A DNA stretch of 64,000 nt, from the NCBI GenBank assembly GCA_963662175.1, contig OY759215.1, forward strand, positions 9,475,079 to 9,539,078, written 5' to 3'. The translations under genes were made by a program, and so were the position numbers. Source of the stretch: Aradus depressus. Taxonomy: Eukaryota > Arthropoda > Insecta > Hemiptera > Aradidae. The first letter of the stretch is position 1. Each line of letters begins with the position of its first letter. The notes below the pieces were generated by a model. The model searched no databases, had not been told where the DNA came from, and was given only the letters and a program-made list of their open reading frames with translations. Positions 43,660-52,840 of this stretch are shown piece after piece.

Positions 43660-44404
43660 CAGGGGTGGCCAACCCAAATGATCTTGTGGGCCACTTTGGA
43701 TTATAAACCCGCGGGCCGCATATAACATTATATATCCCCATATGAGATTTAGAGCCACTACAAAAATTTTTTTGGAGTGAAAATTTAAAACAGAATGAAT
43801 TATTATTATTCATATGTATGTACAGGTTAGGTTTGGTTAGGTTTTATGACTCATGCCCGGGCTTTAACAACGAGGTCATATCGCCTACTACCAAAGCGCT
43901 CTTTCGTCACTCTGGTGGACATGAGCCCGACTCTACTGTGGGAGTCCTAAATTTTGCCTACCCTAAATTTTTATTCACCTAGAGCAGGGGTCTTTAACGA
44001 GTTCCTGACATCGTACAGGCTCGGGACCATCGCTTAACGTCCCATCCGAAGGACGGCGTGCTTAAGTTTATTTTACCTCCCAGATAAAATAAACTAAGAG
44101 CCTCGGTCGGGTTACGAACCCACGACTTTGAGCTCAGAAGTCAAGCACGCATACCACTGAGCTACCGGCGCCCTCTATGTATGTACATATAAACATAGAT
44201 AATATCGTAATGATAATAATAGAATGATCGAATAATATTTAATTAGTGAGATATTTGTTTCTCAACTCTTTCACTTAGCTTTTGTAAGTCAATCTCAATG
44301 CGTGTATTTGCACATGTTTTGTGCAAAAACATATTTTGTAAAATTGTGATTAATCTCGTGGGCCATAAAATTATTCAAGGCGGGCCGTGGGTTGGCCTCT
44401 CCTG
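43660..44404. mobile_element. hAT-type non-autonomous DNA transposon
   Basis: Terminal inverted repeats CAGGGGTGGCCAACC (43660) and GGTTGGCCTCTCCTG (ends 44404), flanked by a perfect 8-bp duplication GTTTATAT (43652-43659 and 44405-44412). A CAGGGGTGGCC end plus an 8-bp TSD is the usual hAT signature. Inner ends contain 'gtgggccactttgg' and 'gcgggccg'/'cgggccgtggg'. Without the SINE it is ~390 bp, too small for a transposase, so it moved in trans. Confidence 0.9.
43825..44175 (-). mobile_element. SINE, full-length reference copy, 12-bp TSD
   Basis: 351 bp inside the hAT element, with TSD TATGTATGTACA (43813-43824 and 44176-44187). Read on the minus strand: 5' GAGGGCGCCGGTAGCTCAGTGG (tRNA-like head, box A), then box B GGTTCGTAACCC, a 'cttagtttattttatctggg' hairpin, 'gacgttaagcgatggtcccg', 'cctgtacgatgtcagg', 'gtcgggctcatgtccaccag', 'gggcatgagtcataaaacc' and the CCTAACC-type tail. 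Transcription would be by RNA polymerase III from boxes A and B. About twenty other copies and fragments are in the window. Confidence 0.95.
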
Positions 44405-44589
44405 GTTTATATCCTTACAGCACAGTACTACAAAGAGGATATTAAGAGTTAAGATGAGTTAACTAAGCATGAGGGATTAAAATATTTTGGGAAAACATCA
44501 GTCATTAGTTTACTAAACTTTCATTTAATTGAAAATCCAAAAACCGGATCTAAGATTAATAAATTATTACATATTATGGATGATAAGTA
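44405..44589. other. unassigned
   Basis: No feature. Confidence 0.4.
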
Positions 44590-44870
44590 ATCGAACGGTG
44601 TAAGCAAAATTTGGGGGGATTGGAATGGACTTGACACAAAAACTGTAATTGCCGTTGTAATAAATGTATTTACATGAAATTTCACATGCACATTCAAAAC
44701 ACCATAAGGACGACAGTTATTAATTTTCAGCGGAATGAGCCGAAGGAGAGGGAAGCTGGACTCTAATAACCGCCAATGTAGTGAATTGTTCGAAGAGAAT
44801 TTAGTATGATTATGATTGATTATAGCTTAATTATTTAACTCGTGAAGTACATTGCCGGTGATTTACTCAA
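44590..44870 (+). repeat. repeat A copy, partial
   Basis: 'aaaactgtaattgccgttgt', 'cgacagttattaattttcag' and the tip 'aactcgtgaagtacattgcc'. Confidence 0.65.
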
Positions 44871-45359
44871 AGCTTAATTAAAAATAACTTGAATCAATTA
44901 AGGAAAAACTGTCGTAGCAACAGAATTGAGTTTTTAAGGCTTGAAGAGAAAGAGAAGGCTGCGAGAAGAGATCTTCAGTACATGAGGACATTAGCCAAAC
45001 TTTATATCTTTTCTCTTCTTCAGTTAACGTAATTTTTTTGAATTTTCAAAACAAGTGAAAGAGCCGGGAGCAGGCGAAGAAATCCAAGGACCGAGAGGCT
45101 GAGAAGCACACTGTCATAGATGTCAAAAAGCTTTTGACAAAGTAAACATTATCAGTAACGTCAATAAGCGGATCGGATATTCTGCTCCTCACTCCGGCTA
45201 ATAATCCTCAAACCTCAAGCAAACGGATAATTTATTTATTCTACTATTTAATAACGGCTAAGCGAACTCTAATTGGTCAAGAATATTTTGAGAAAAAAAA
45301 TATGAGCAGATCGGAGCTGCACAGAACATTCCCATGGACCAAGTCTGAGTTAGTTGGTT
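44871..45359. other. unassigned
   Basis: AT-rich; 44930-45130 is purine-rich. No gene supported. Confidence 0.4.
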
Positions 45360-45556
45360 AGTTATTGCGACTCATGCCCGGGCTTTAAATTTGAAGTCAT
45401 TGTGCCTACTACCGAAAGCTCTATCGTCGCTCTGGTGGACAAGAGACCTAAATTTTGCCTACCCAGGTTTATCCACCTAGGGTAGAGGTCTTTAACGAAT
45501 ACCTGACATTTTACAGGCTCAGGGCTACCCATCCGAAGGACGGCATGCTCAATTTT
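45360..45556 (-). repeat. old SINE copy, head missing
   Basis: 'gactcatgcccgggctttaa' through 'gaaggacggcatgctcaat', with several internal deletions. Confidence 0.85.
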
Positions 45557-45954
45557 ATGAGTTTTGTATTAGTTGACTTTAGAAGAACAACTTTGAATTA
45601 ACAGAAGTCAACAGTTGAAATTCCTTGTGTCATTTGGAATCTATTTTTTTTTATTGTGCATAGGATTTTTTGCCAAAAATTAAAGGTATTCATTATTAAA
45701 GGCTCTTCAGCTGCAACAAACCATAGTTTTATGAGAGCAATTTCACTTGCACAACATAGCATGTAAGACAACAAATAACAATTTTCAACAAACATGTTTC
45801 TAGATGTGCTGAAGTTGTGGAAAGTGTCGTCCTCGTAACTTCAAAATTGAAATTACTATAGCAAAAAACCTTGCTGGGAAATTTTCAAACCAGCTGACAA
45901 TGTTGTTTAAAAATTGATTGGGTATATGAAAGTAATGTTCTGGCGTCAGGTAAT
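45557..45954. other. unassigned
   Basis: A 65-codon minus ORF without recognisable content. No other feature. Confidence 0.4.
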
Positions 45955-46310
45955 TTCATTGTACAGCGAGAGTGATTTTCCCAGAAGGAAAATGGTTTTA
46001 TTTTTCGTCCAATTTTGGGCAATATCTAATCAGATCTAAGTTGGCAAATGTGACATCATCATTTAAAATTTCACGTTCATAGCTACAATGATTTCTGAGT
46101 TAGTGCGCACACAAAGTTCCAATTACATACAGACACACACACACACACACAGAAAGACAACATATCGAAAATGGTCGAAACGTGTTCACTGCACTTTCCA
46201 TTGAATACTCGATCTCGGATTTTCACACTATTAACCCAATTTCGAATTTCTACATAATTAAATAACTTTTCCTATCCGAATATATGAAAGTAAATTTAAA
46301 AAAAAAATTA
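45955..46310 (-). repeat. dispersed repeat B copy
   Basis: 'tttcacgttcatagctacaa', a CA microsatellite (46136-46153) and 'tactcgatctcggattttca' match 49.2 kb directly and 6.6 kb in reverse. Confidence 0.55.
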
Positions 46311-46318
46311 TTAAATTA

Positions 46319-46325
46319 ACTTACT
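46319..46325 (-). other. splice donor after the 32-codon ORF
   Basis: The minus strand reads CTTCA|GTAAGT, exon end 46325, a good GTAAGT donor. It lies 12 bases after the ORF stop, so any intron would be in the 3' UTR, or the exon belongs to a longer transcript. Confidence 0.5.
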
Positions 46326-46336
46326 GAAGACTATGG

Positions 46337-46435
46337 CTACGTATGATCCCTCATCGACTGCCCAACAAACACAATGAGCAGTATGAAAACAACGAGAATG
46401 ACAAGAATACAGCAGATGCCGACTGCTGCGACCAT
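46337..46435 (-). CDS. candidate 32-residue single-pass membrane microprotein
   Basis: The ATG at 46435 has an excellent context (GTACCATGG: A at -3, G at +4). The product starts MVAAVGICC, continues as an unbroken hydrophobic stretch of ~23 residues (ILVILVVFILLIVFV) and ends GQSMRDHT before TAG at 46337. That is a short luminal or extracellular N-terminus, one membrane segment and a short polar tail, similar in plan to insect SERCA-type regulatory micropeptides, though no family match is claimed. An arthropod-like initiator sits 103 bases upstream and a splice donor 12 bases downstream. Alternatives: an upstream ORF, or the C-terminal exon of a larger membrane protein, since the frame stays open upstream ('YCSHLVASAATTRSLVKLHI') to ~46666. 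It is one of only two loci in the window with several independent gene signals. Confidence 0.45.
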   Translation of the reverse strand: MVAAVGICCILVILVVFILLIVFVGQSMRDHT

Positions 46436-46532
46436 GGTACCAGAGTCGGACAGCTTGGCGATGTGTAGTTTAACGAGCGAGCGAGTTGTAGCGGCCGAAG
46501 CGACGAGATGTGAACAGTACAACGGACCCAAC

Positions 46533-46542
46533 ACAACTGAGA
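46533..46542 (-). promoter_or_regulatory. candidate initiator (TCAGTT)
   Basis: The minus strand reads CTCTCAGTTGTG, with the start A at 46538, matching the arthropod Inr TCAKTY. No TATA box is seen 30 bases upstream. The surrounding ~170 bp is GC/CpG-richer than the rest of the window. The same CTCTCAG could instead act as a weak splice acceptor. Confidence 0.4.
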
Positions 46543-46596
46543 GCCGGCTTGGAGTACCGAACCCGCCCCCTTTCACACAGATATGAAATATTGATC

Positions 46597-46598
<2 letters not shown>

Positions 46599-46631
<33 letters not shown>

Positions 46632-46661
46632 CTAACTCCCCCCCCCCCCCCCCCCCCCCCC
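46599..46661. repeat. inverted homopolymers G30 / C24
   Basis: G-run 46599-46628, nine-base spacer, C-run 46638-46661. They can pair as one hairpin lying just upstream of the minus-strand candidate promoter. Exact lengths may be assembly-dependent. Confidence 0.9.
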
Positions 46662-47055
46662 TTCACTGATCTTTAATATACACTGAATAGCGGACGCAGT
46701 GCTCGAGTAAGTACCAACTGTTGATCAGCTCCATTTGTGAGGTTTTTACGGTTTAAAGTCGATGCACACATACCCATGACGGTACGGCACCGGTGCCTCC
46801 CGTGTCAGTTGCATCCGTAATGAATGTTTCACTGACATTCACACAGCACCGCCTGTTTCCATGTCAATGCTCAATGGCATGCTGTGCTTTGAAGATGATT
46901 TTTCTGTAGATAGCCTGATAATGAGGACTCGAAAGCCGGCTAATACAATCTGGGAGAGGTATTTATTATACAACCTGTAAAATTATATTCCATCTACTAT
47001 ATTGTTATGAAAATGCAAAAAAAGTGAAGAATTTAAATTTATTTTTTTCTTATGT
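46662..47055. other. unassigned, GC-richer first half
   Basis: 46690-46930 is less AT-rich ('gacggtacggcaccggtgcc'), perhaps part of the promoter-proximal region of the minus-strand candidate. No ORF. Confidence 0.4.
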
Positions 47056-47382
47056 TAGTTATTGTGACTCATGCCTGAGCTTTAACTACAAGGTCATATG
47101 ACCTACTACCAGAGCGCTCTTTTGTCACTCTGGTGGATATAAGCCCGACTCTACTGTGGTATTTCTAAATATTGCCTATCCTAAATTTTTAATGTAGGGT
47201 AAGGGTTTTTAACGAGTACCTGACATCGCATAGGCTCGGGACCATTGTTTAACGTCCCATCTGAAGGACAGCGTGCTTAAGGTTATTTCACATCTCAGAT
47301 AAAAAACCTAAGGGCCCCAGCCGGGTTTCGAACCTGCGATTTTGAACTCAGAAAACTAGCAGCTACCTTTTAACCGCGCTTT
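47056..47382 (-). repeat. SINE copy, near full length
   Basis: 'tgactcatgcctgagcttta', 'cgagtacctgacatcgcata' and 'ggtttcgaacctgcgatttt' (box B). Box A region decayed. Confidence 0.9.
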
Positions 47383-48239
47383 CTTTTTTATTATGATTCC
47401 ATTTACTACTACGCAAAAGTATTCGCAATTTTTATTTCGATTGCGAATACTATATTCTTTACACCCCTATACGGAACCCTTTAATGTGCGACCTGATCAC
47501 ACTTCTCAGTAATATTTTTTTATTTACTTAATTATGAAATTTTCTATCAAGATTTTTTTCAAAGTCACACAATAACCCACAATTTTCGCAATCGTACACC
47601 TTTTTTAAAATAAAATTCAAGCTCCCCCCCTCCGGCTCTCCCTAAGCTAATCTAACCCCCGCCCTGGAAAATTGCCTTTCCCTAGAAATACACTAAAAAG
47701 TACTCTCACCTTATTTACTCTGGCAAGTCATCAATCTCCCTGAATAGACATATATTTCTACGGTATCTCGGGGGTGAGAGGTCACAGAAAACATTTCGAA
47801 TTTTAATGGATTTTTGTTTGTTTTCAAGGGCTCTCATTGGTCAGGTCTGCGTCATCTAGAAAAGAGTTTGGAAACCCTCAACTCTTGAGGCTACATTCGA
47901 TACACAATTTAAAATATTTTCCCTCTCAACAATACTCCTCACGATTACGATACCAGGAAGAAAGATGACTCGAATAACTAAACATTGCTCTTCTCTTTTT
48001 GAAAAAAAGTATAACTCATAAAGGAATTAATTTTTTCAATGCCCTTCCCCACTTATTGAAATCAATAGATACAATAAAAAAATTTAAACTTCAACTAAAA
48101 ATGTTTATGTTTGAGGAAACCCTTTACACGGAAACGGAATTTTATTCTCACTGTTCAATAAGAATATTATAGTCACACTAAAAAATCCTGTTTCATATCC
48201 AAAAACATTATTTGATACAAAGCTTTCATTTTTATTTTT
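47383..48239. other. unassigned; small hairpin
   Basis: 47419-47451 is a hairpin (agtattcgcaa ... ttgcgaatact). The rest is AT-rich without supported features. Confidence 0.45.
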
Positions 48240-48760
48240 TGGACAGAGTTCCTCCACACCTTAAAGGATAATCGAATGTACGTTATTGTTTTATTTATTC
48301 ATTTATATATTTCATATATATATGTATATATATATTATATTGTTATAGTTACATTGCTTTTTTTTTTTTTTTTTCTATGTATATCTCGCACAATGGGCCT
48401 GATGGTGGGACATAAGAACGTCCCGAAACATCGTTGGGATAGAGACACTTCCGAAGAGTTTTTTGAAACATAGTTATCTTAGTTTTTATTAAATTGAAAA
48501 ATGTGTCTACTTATTATAAATGTATCTATGTATTAATTTTTTTTTATATACATTTATATTTTCAAGTATTTATTTGTTCAGTTTTTATTAATTTCATTTT
48601 ACTTTTTTTAATAGTTTTGTTATTACTACTAATCTTACGTGTGTTAGACTCAAGCAGTTATAAATCTAATATATAAGCTATCTTAATGTATACATTGTTT
48701 TGACGTATCCTATTACCATGTATTGGTTTAACGGAAATAAATTTATTATTAAACATTTTT
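48240..48760 (+). mobile_element. Penelope-like 3' end, second copy
   Basis: Same block order as 32520-33025: 'cagagttcctccacacctta', 'gttatagttacattgc', 'tatctcgcacaatggg', the motif CTGATGG-TGGGACataagaACGTCC-CGAAAC at 48399-48426, 'gacacttcc' and 'ttgacgtatcctattaccat'. The core A9 is changed to G. Confidence 0.6.
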
Positions 48761-48899
48761 TAAAATATTTCCTAATGAAATTTTATTGTTTGAGGCGCTG
48801 TGACACTATAGTGTTGATCCTTTTTCAAATATTAGGACTAGCGATTGAAAATGTAATAAGAAACATTTTTGGTAAGAATCAATTTTTCGATATGACACT
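48761..48899. other. unassigned
   Basis: Part of a 100-codon ORF that runs from Penelope-like sequence into repeat B; not a gene. Confidence 0.4.
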
Positions 48900-49375
48900 A
48901 ACTGTTTTCGAGCAAATCAAGGAAGCGTCTAAAAATATGTGTTTTAAAACTACATTTCAAAACGGTTTTCCGCAGGTATCTCGAGAATCGGATGACCTAT
49001 GAAAAATCTTATCTCATATAAAATATGTACAGCAGGTATTTCTAGAAATATTACTTGATAAGATTTTTGATTCGGTCATAAAAATATGCGGTATCTTGTA
49101 CAATGTATTTAGACCCCGGAGTAAAGTGCTCTCAATTTTCTTCTGACTTCGGCTATAATCTAGTCAGATCTAACAATTGGCGCATATGACTTTTTCATAC
49201 CAAATTTCAAGTTCATAGCTACAATCGTTTTTGCGATTTCCAATCATACACACATACATCATCGCAAAAATGTTCAAAACGTATTCAGAGGACTTTGAAA
49301 TCTGTTGAAACCTCGATCTCAGATTTTCGCAAGATTACTACAATACTTCCTTATACTATTAGTATAAGGAATTAA
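48900..49375 (+). repeat. dispersed repeat B copy
   Basis: 'ggtatctcgagaatcggatg', 'atgcggtatcttgtacaatg', 'caagttcatagctacaatcg' and 'cctcgatctcagattttcgc'. Confidence 0.55.
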
Positions 49376-50551
49376 AATATGTTTACTATAGTTATCTTGA
49401 GTTACTTACTATCTTACAAAGAGTTAGTAAGAGCTACTTCTATCATCCCCTTCCGAGTGGCCAATCATTATGCATGTTCTTATGTTTCACGTATAACATT
49501 CCATTCTGTCGAGAATTATCGTAATCACAGTCCAATTTACAGGAAGACTCTTGGGGTAGGGGGCGGGGGGATATTGGGGATCGGAAAACAGTGTATGAAC
49601 GTTTACATAACCTCCTCTATACTACTGTGTAGAAAGTTACATACGACTTATACTTACAGGGGAAGTAAAACAGGCCAGAAATATTTTGAAATCCGCCCCT
49701 ATTAAATACTGGAAATTTTGTAAAATTTCAGTGTCGTGTACATATTTTTAAGAGAGTATGATAAAACAGTTTTGATAACATTCCACCCACAAAACTAAAA
49801 ATTTGAAATTTCTTAAACCTTCCAAATTGATTCTTTGAGTTTGAATGACACTAATTCGAGAAAATAATTTCAAGGCACCTCTTCGATTATCCTACGAAAT
49901 ATCCATCTCAAAATTATAGTTTTGATTCGACATTGTTAAGTTGCGAAAAGATGCGTTTTATTAGCCATTTACTAAACTTATATTCCTTTTATCCCGAGAA
50001 CAGTGTTGTGCTTTTGCATTATATTATACATCAATGTGTTTTGCGTTAATCAGCCATAAGTATGAAAATATGTGCTTTATAATAGTTATATCATAATGAC
50101 AATATTCATTTATATTTTTTTTTAATCGGCAAAAATATTCAATGTTATTTTTTTTTTACTTTGGCCCGCATTACCTTTGGATTTTCCTATTAGGCCTGAA
50201 CCTAAAAAAGTTTGCCCATACCTCGGTCTAAGGGTTAGTCGAGGGTAGGAAGGGGTAATTGAGTCATAGGAATGCAGTGGGGTGCAACAAGACATGCCTT
50301 ATTACAGTAAGTGGGCCAATTAGGTCTGAGTTAAGTCCCTCTAAAGTGCAATGAGGCTGCAGTTAATGAGTTAGTTGCAGCACCACCCCTCCTACCACTA
50401 ACTAACCAAGAAAAATAATTTGGGCAGCCCTTCAAGCCTCTTACAATGAACCAGCATTAATATCAAAATAAGTCATTAGGTTACAAAAATATATATATTA
50501 TTGGCTAACCACACTTAGTGCTCTACGCATTAAAAAAAAAAGATTGGCGCC
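49376..50551. other. unassigned
   Basis: 49550-49680 has worn repeat A text (cctcctctatactactgtgt, acaggggaagtaaaa). 50190-50430 is GC-richer, with 'taggtctgagttaagtccct'-like phrases loosely similar in style to 63.44-63.66 kb. No gene supported. Confidence 0.35.
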
Positions 50552-50930
50552 AATGTACTTCTCCAGAACGAATTAATCAATTAACTTTTCGCTTCCTCTC
50601 CAAAACCAGTCGATCATCTAATATTCAAAGTTGACACGTAGGGACTCCTAAATCCTCATACTAAATTTTATGTCGATATATTCATTACATGGGCAGTTAT
50701 TATGGTTTTTGAGTTGAGGCCCTCTGATACCTCCCATCACTTCTGCTGAAACCGCTGAAAATTAATAAGGGTCGTCCTTCACATTTTGTGTTTTATAAAT
50801 AATAATGTTAAGCCTCCCCCCTAATCCCTCTCTTCCCTTTGGTCGATTTGGCTGACTATCAATAGGTGTCGTCTTTGGAGGGTTCTAGATTCACTTATAA
50901 AATTTCGTGATGGTACATTCATTTTAATAT
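50552..50930 (-). repeat. repeat A copy
   Basis: 'caatgtacttctccagaacg', 'aaaaccagtcgatcatctaa' and 'gtcgatatattcattacatg', ending in 'gtgatggtacattcatttta'. Confidence 0.75.
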
Positions 50931-50937
50931 GGCAACC

Positions 50938-51112
50938 TGAGCGATGTCTGCAACATCCGGCACTCCCAACTCACACCGGATCTGACTGTTTCGGACGAAC
51001 CAAGGGGCCTTTACTACCATTCGGAGAACCTTGTTTTCAAACTTCCTTGAATTGTTGTTTGTTTTGCTGGCCTCCAGCCACACATGTCAACAATGGTCGT
51101 AGTAGTGAAATG
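50938..51112 (-). pseudogene. jockey-like LINE reverse-transcriptase end, split
   Basis: Minus-strand translation in shifting frames gives 'KFENKVLRMVVKAPWFVRNS' and 'ELGVPDVADIAQV', the same C-terminal region as at 11.8-12.1 kb but another family. Upstream sequence ('LLYISLLRPLLT') is split from it by the Harbinger-type insertion and continues at 51661-51700. Frameshifts make it non-functional. Confidence 0.8.
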
Positions 51113-51115
51113 TAA

Positions 51116-51657
51116 AGGGGCCCCTCACACTGGCAAAAAGTTTGCACAAAAATTTGAAGATGTCTGTTTTGTGCAAAAATATTGTGCAAAAAAAGGGGTA
51201 TTCAATATTTTGTGGGGCTTTCAAAAGTTTTCTGAAAGTTTAGAAAATGTTTGCGGACCTGTCAATATTTTGTAGCATGAGAGCGCAGTGTGAGGAAATT
51301 TTGATAAAGTGTAGGTTCCAAGCTCAGTTCGCGAAGTAGGTTACGATGGCCATGGGTCGGTCGCTTCCTCAAATAATTCCTGACCCACACTCTTTTCTTC
51401 TTATTATTTAAAGACTCCTTCAACACTGCACACAATACAACTACGCTACTTTCAACCTCCGGGTTTGCCCTGGGCAAAGAAACGTATGCGGCTAAGGCTG
51501 AGTGCTTCCATCACGAATGTTTAGTCGACACTCAAATTTTGTGCAATATTTTTGTGTAGTGTGAGGGGTCCACGACCATTCAATATTTAGTACAGAAATA
51601 AGCTCAATATTTGTGCTCAAAATTTTGAGCGAAATTTTTGCCAGTGTGAGGGCCCCT
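51116..51657 (-). mobile_element. PIF/Harbinger-type element, internally deleted
   Basis: Terminal inverted repeats AGGGGCCCCTCACACTGGCA (51116) and its complement ending GTGTGAGGGCCCCT (51657), flanked by the 3-bp duplication TAA (51113-51115 and 51658-51660). A 3-bp TWA TSD is the PIF/Harbinger rule. A second, weaker inverted layer ('tgtgcaaaaatattgtgcaa' / 'ttgtgcaatatttttgtgta') lies inside. It carries only an N-terminal transposase remnant. Confidence 0.85.
51262..51477 (-). pseudogene. Harbinger-type transposase N-terminal remnant
   Basis: 71 codons on the minus strand. 'KKKRVWVRNYLRKRPTHGHR' and 'NLLRELSLEPTLYQNFLTL' match the usual Harbinger start pattern (aromatic W-V-R..LR-R, G-x-x-x-x-L-L-x-E-L, then F-x-N-F-L). 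The region should continue into 'RMS...F..LL' and the DDE catalytic domain, but instead stops after LRSHATKY. No catalytic residue is present. It confirms the superfamily assigned from TIR and TSD. Confidence 0.7.
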
Positions 51658-51660
51658 TAA

Positions 51661-51900
51661 AGGAGTGCAGAAGAACATATTATGTGTATCTGTTGATGAG
51701 TGTGTCGGTAAGTCGCCTGAATTGTTTGTGTATATGTGTTCTGTCCTAGTGTTTACCGAGATATCTGACTGTTCCCTCATTGGGTGTCCACTGTATGCCT
51801 CTATTATTGACTTTGAGTTACCTTGCTGTTAATTCTACCAAGTGAGACGACTTCCGTTTCCGTTGTGCCAGTACTAAGTTTATAGTTTCGTCTCAGATAG
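51661..51900. other. LINE remainder and unassigned DNA
   Basis: 51661-51700 continues the jockey-like fragment on the minus strand. 51700-51900 has no recognised feature. Confidence 0.45.
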
Positions 51901-52270
51901 AGGAACCTTTTTGATTGTTTATTGTTATTTGTTAGTTTATTTATTCCAACAAATATAATTTTTTTTCTCTATATATTCTGCTCTTTGTGACCTGAGGAAG
52001 GGGCATGTAATGGTCCCGAAATTTCGAGCAAGAAGACTTTTATTAAAGAAATATGTATAAATATAAAAGTGAAAAAAATATAGTATCTATTTTCTATTTT
52101 TTTATTTTTTTTATTTATAACATATTTATTATTCATTTGCTTGATTTAACCATCACATGATTGCTTGTATTATAAGATTTAAAATCAGTTTATGTATATA
52201 ATTTATAAGCTTTTTTGATCTACACAATTGTATAACCTATCCAATTACACAGTCTAACGGAAATAAGTAT
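51901..52270 (+). mobile_element. Penelope-like 3' end, diverged third copy
   Basis: 'tgtgacctgaggaaggggca' with 'ggtcccgaaatttcg' (51988-52026) is the decayed motif. It is followed by 'ataaaagtgaaaaa' and 'taacctatccaattacacag' + 'tctaacggaaataa', in the same order as at 32.5 and 48.2 kb. Confidence 0.45.
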
Positions 52271-52840
52271 CTAATCGGTCAAAAGTTTGGGCGTCGCCGG
52301 ATTCCTGAGAGCAGTGGGGGGAACAGTCTAATCCCCACGTCACGATTCCTCTCGGACGAAGTTGACTGCTCTCAACCGAATGGCAGGATTCCTCTCAGTT
52401 GTGTAATGAATAAGTAAATAATAAAGTTCAGATCACATACTTAATATAAATTGTAGGGGCGTAATAGCCGGCGTTCCGCGGCGGGACGATATATCTGCCC
52501 CTCTCCTTAGTTTCTAAGCTATGAGGACAATTCAGGTTAAATAATTTTATTATATAAATAATAATGTGAACACTGACCTTGACACTGGGACACTGAGCAA
52601 GGGATGATTTCCAGACGGATGCGTGAATGGTGAGGAAGGGGTGGTGACGGAAAGTAAACGAGTTAAAGTAAACAAGATCATAGGTGAGAGGAAACCTGCC
52701 ATGGGCTAAACGCAATCAAAACTGTACATAGAGGAATCGTGGAGGTCGGAGAGGAATGGTGAATCTCCCAAAATGTTGACTTGTTTTCAACGGAATTTCA
52801 AGTCTTCCGACCCTCTGATTACATAAATAAAAAAAAGTCG
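52271..52840. other. unassigned; possible minus-strand exon
   Basis: 52585-52702 (minus) is bounded by CCATGGCAG and CAAG|GTCAGTG, but the reading frames show no recognisable domain, so it is only noted. 52760-52835 is a repeat A fragment. Confidence 0.3.

Noticed and set aside
48700..49002. 100-codon ORF
   Set aside because: It spans the junction of a Penelope-like end and repeat B and is not conserved in their other copies.
52585..52702. Minus-strand internal exon
   Set aside because: Splice-like edges exist, but no frame shows a recognisable protein and the donor is weak; kept only as a note.
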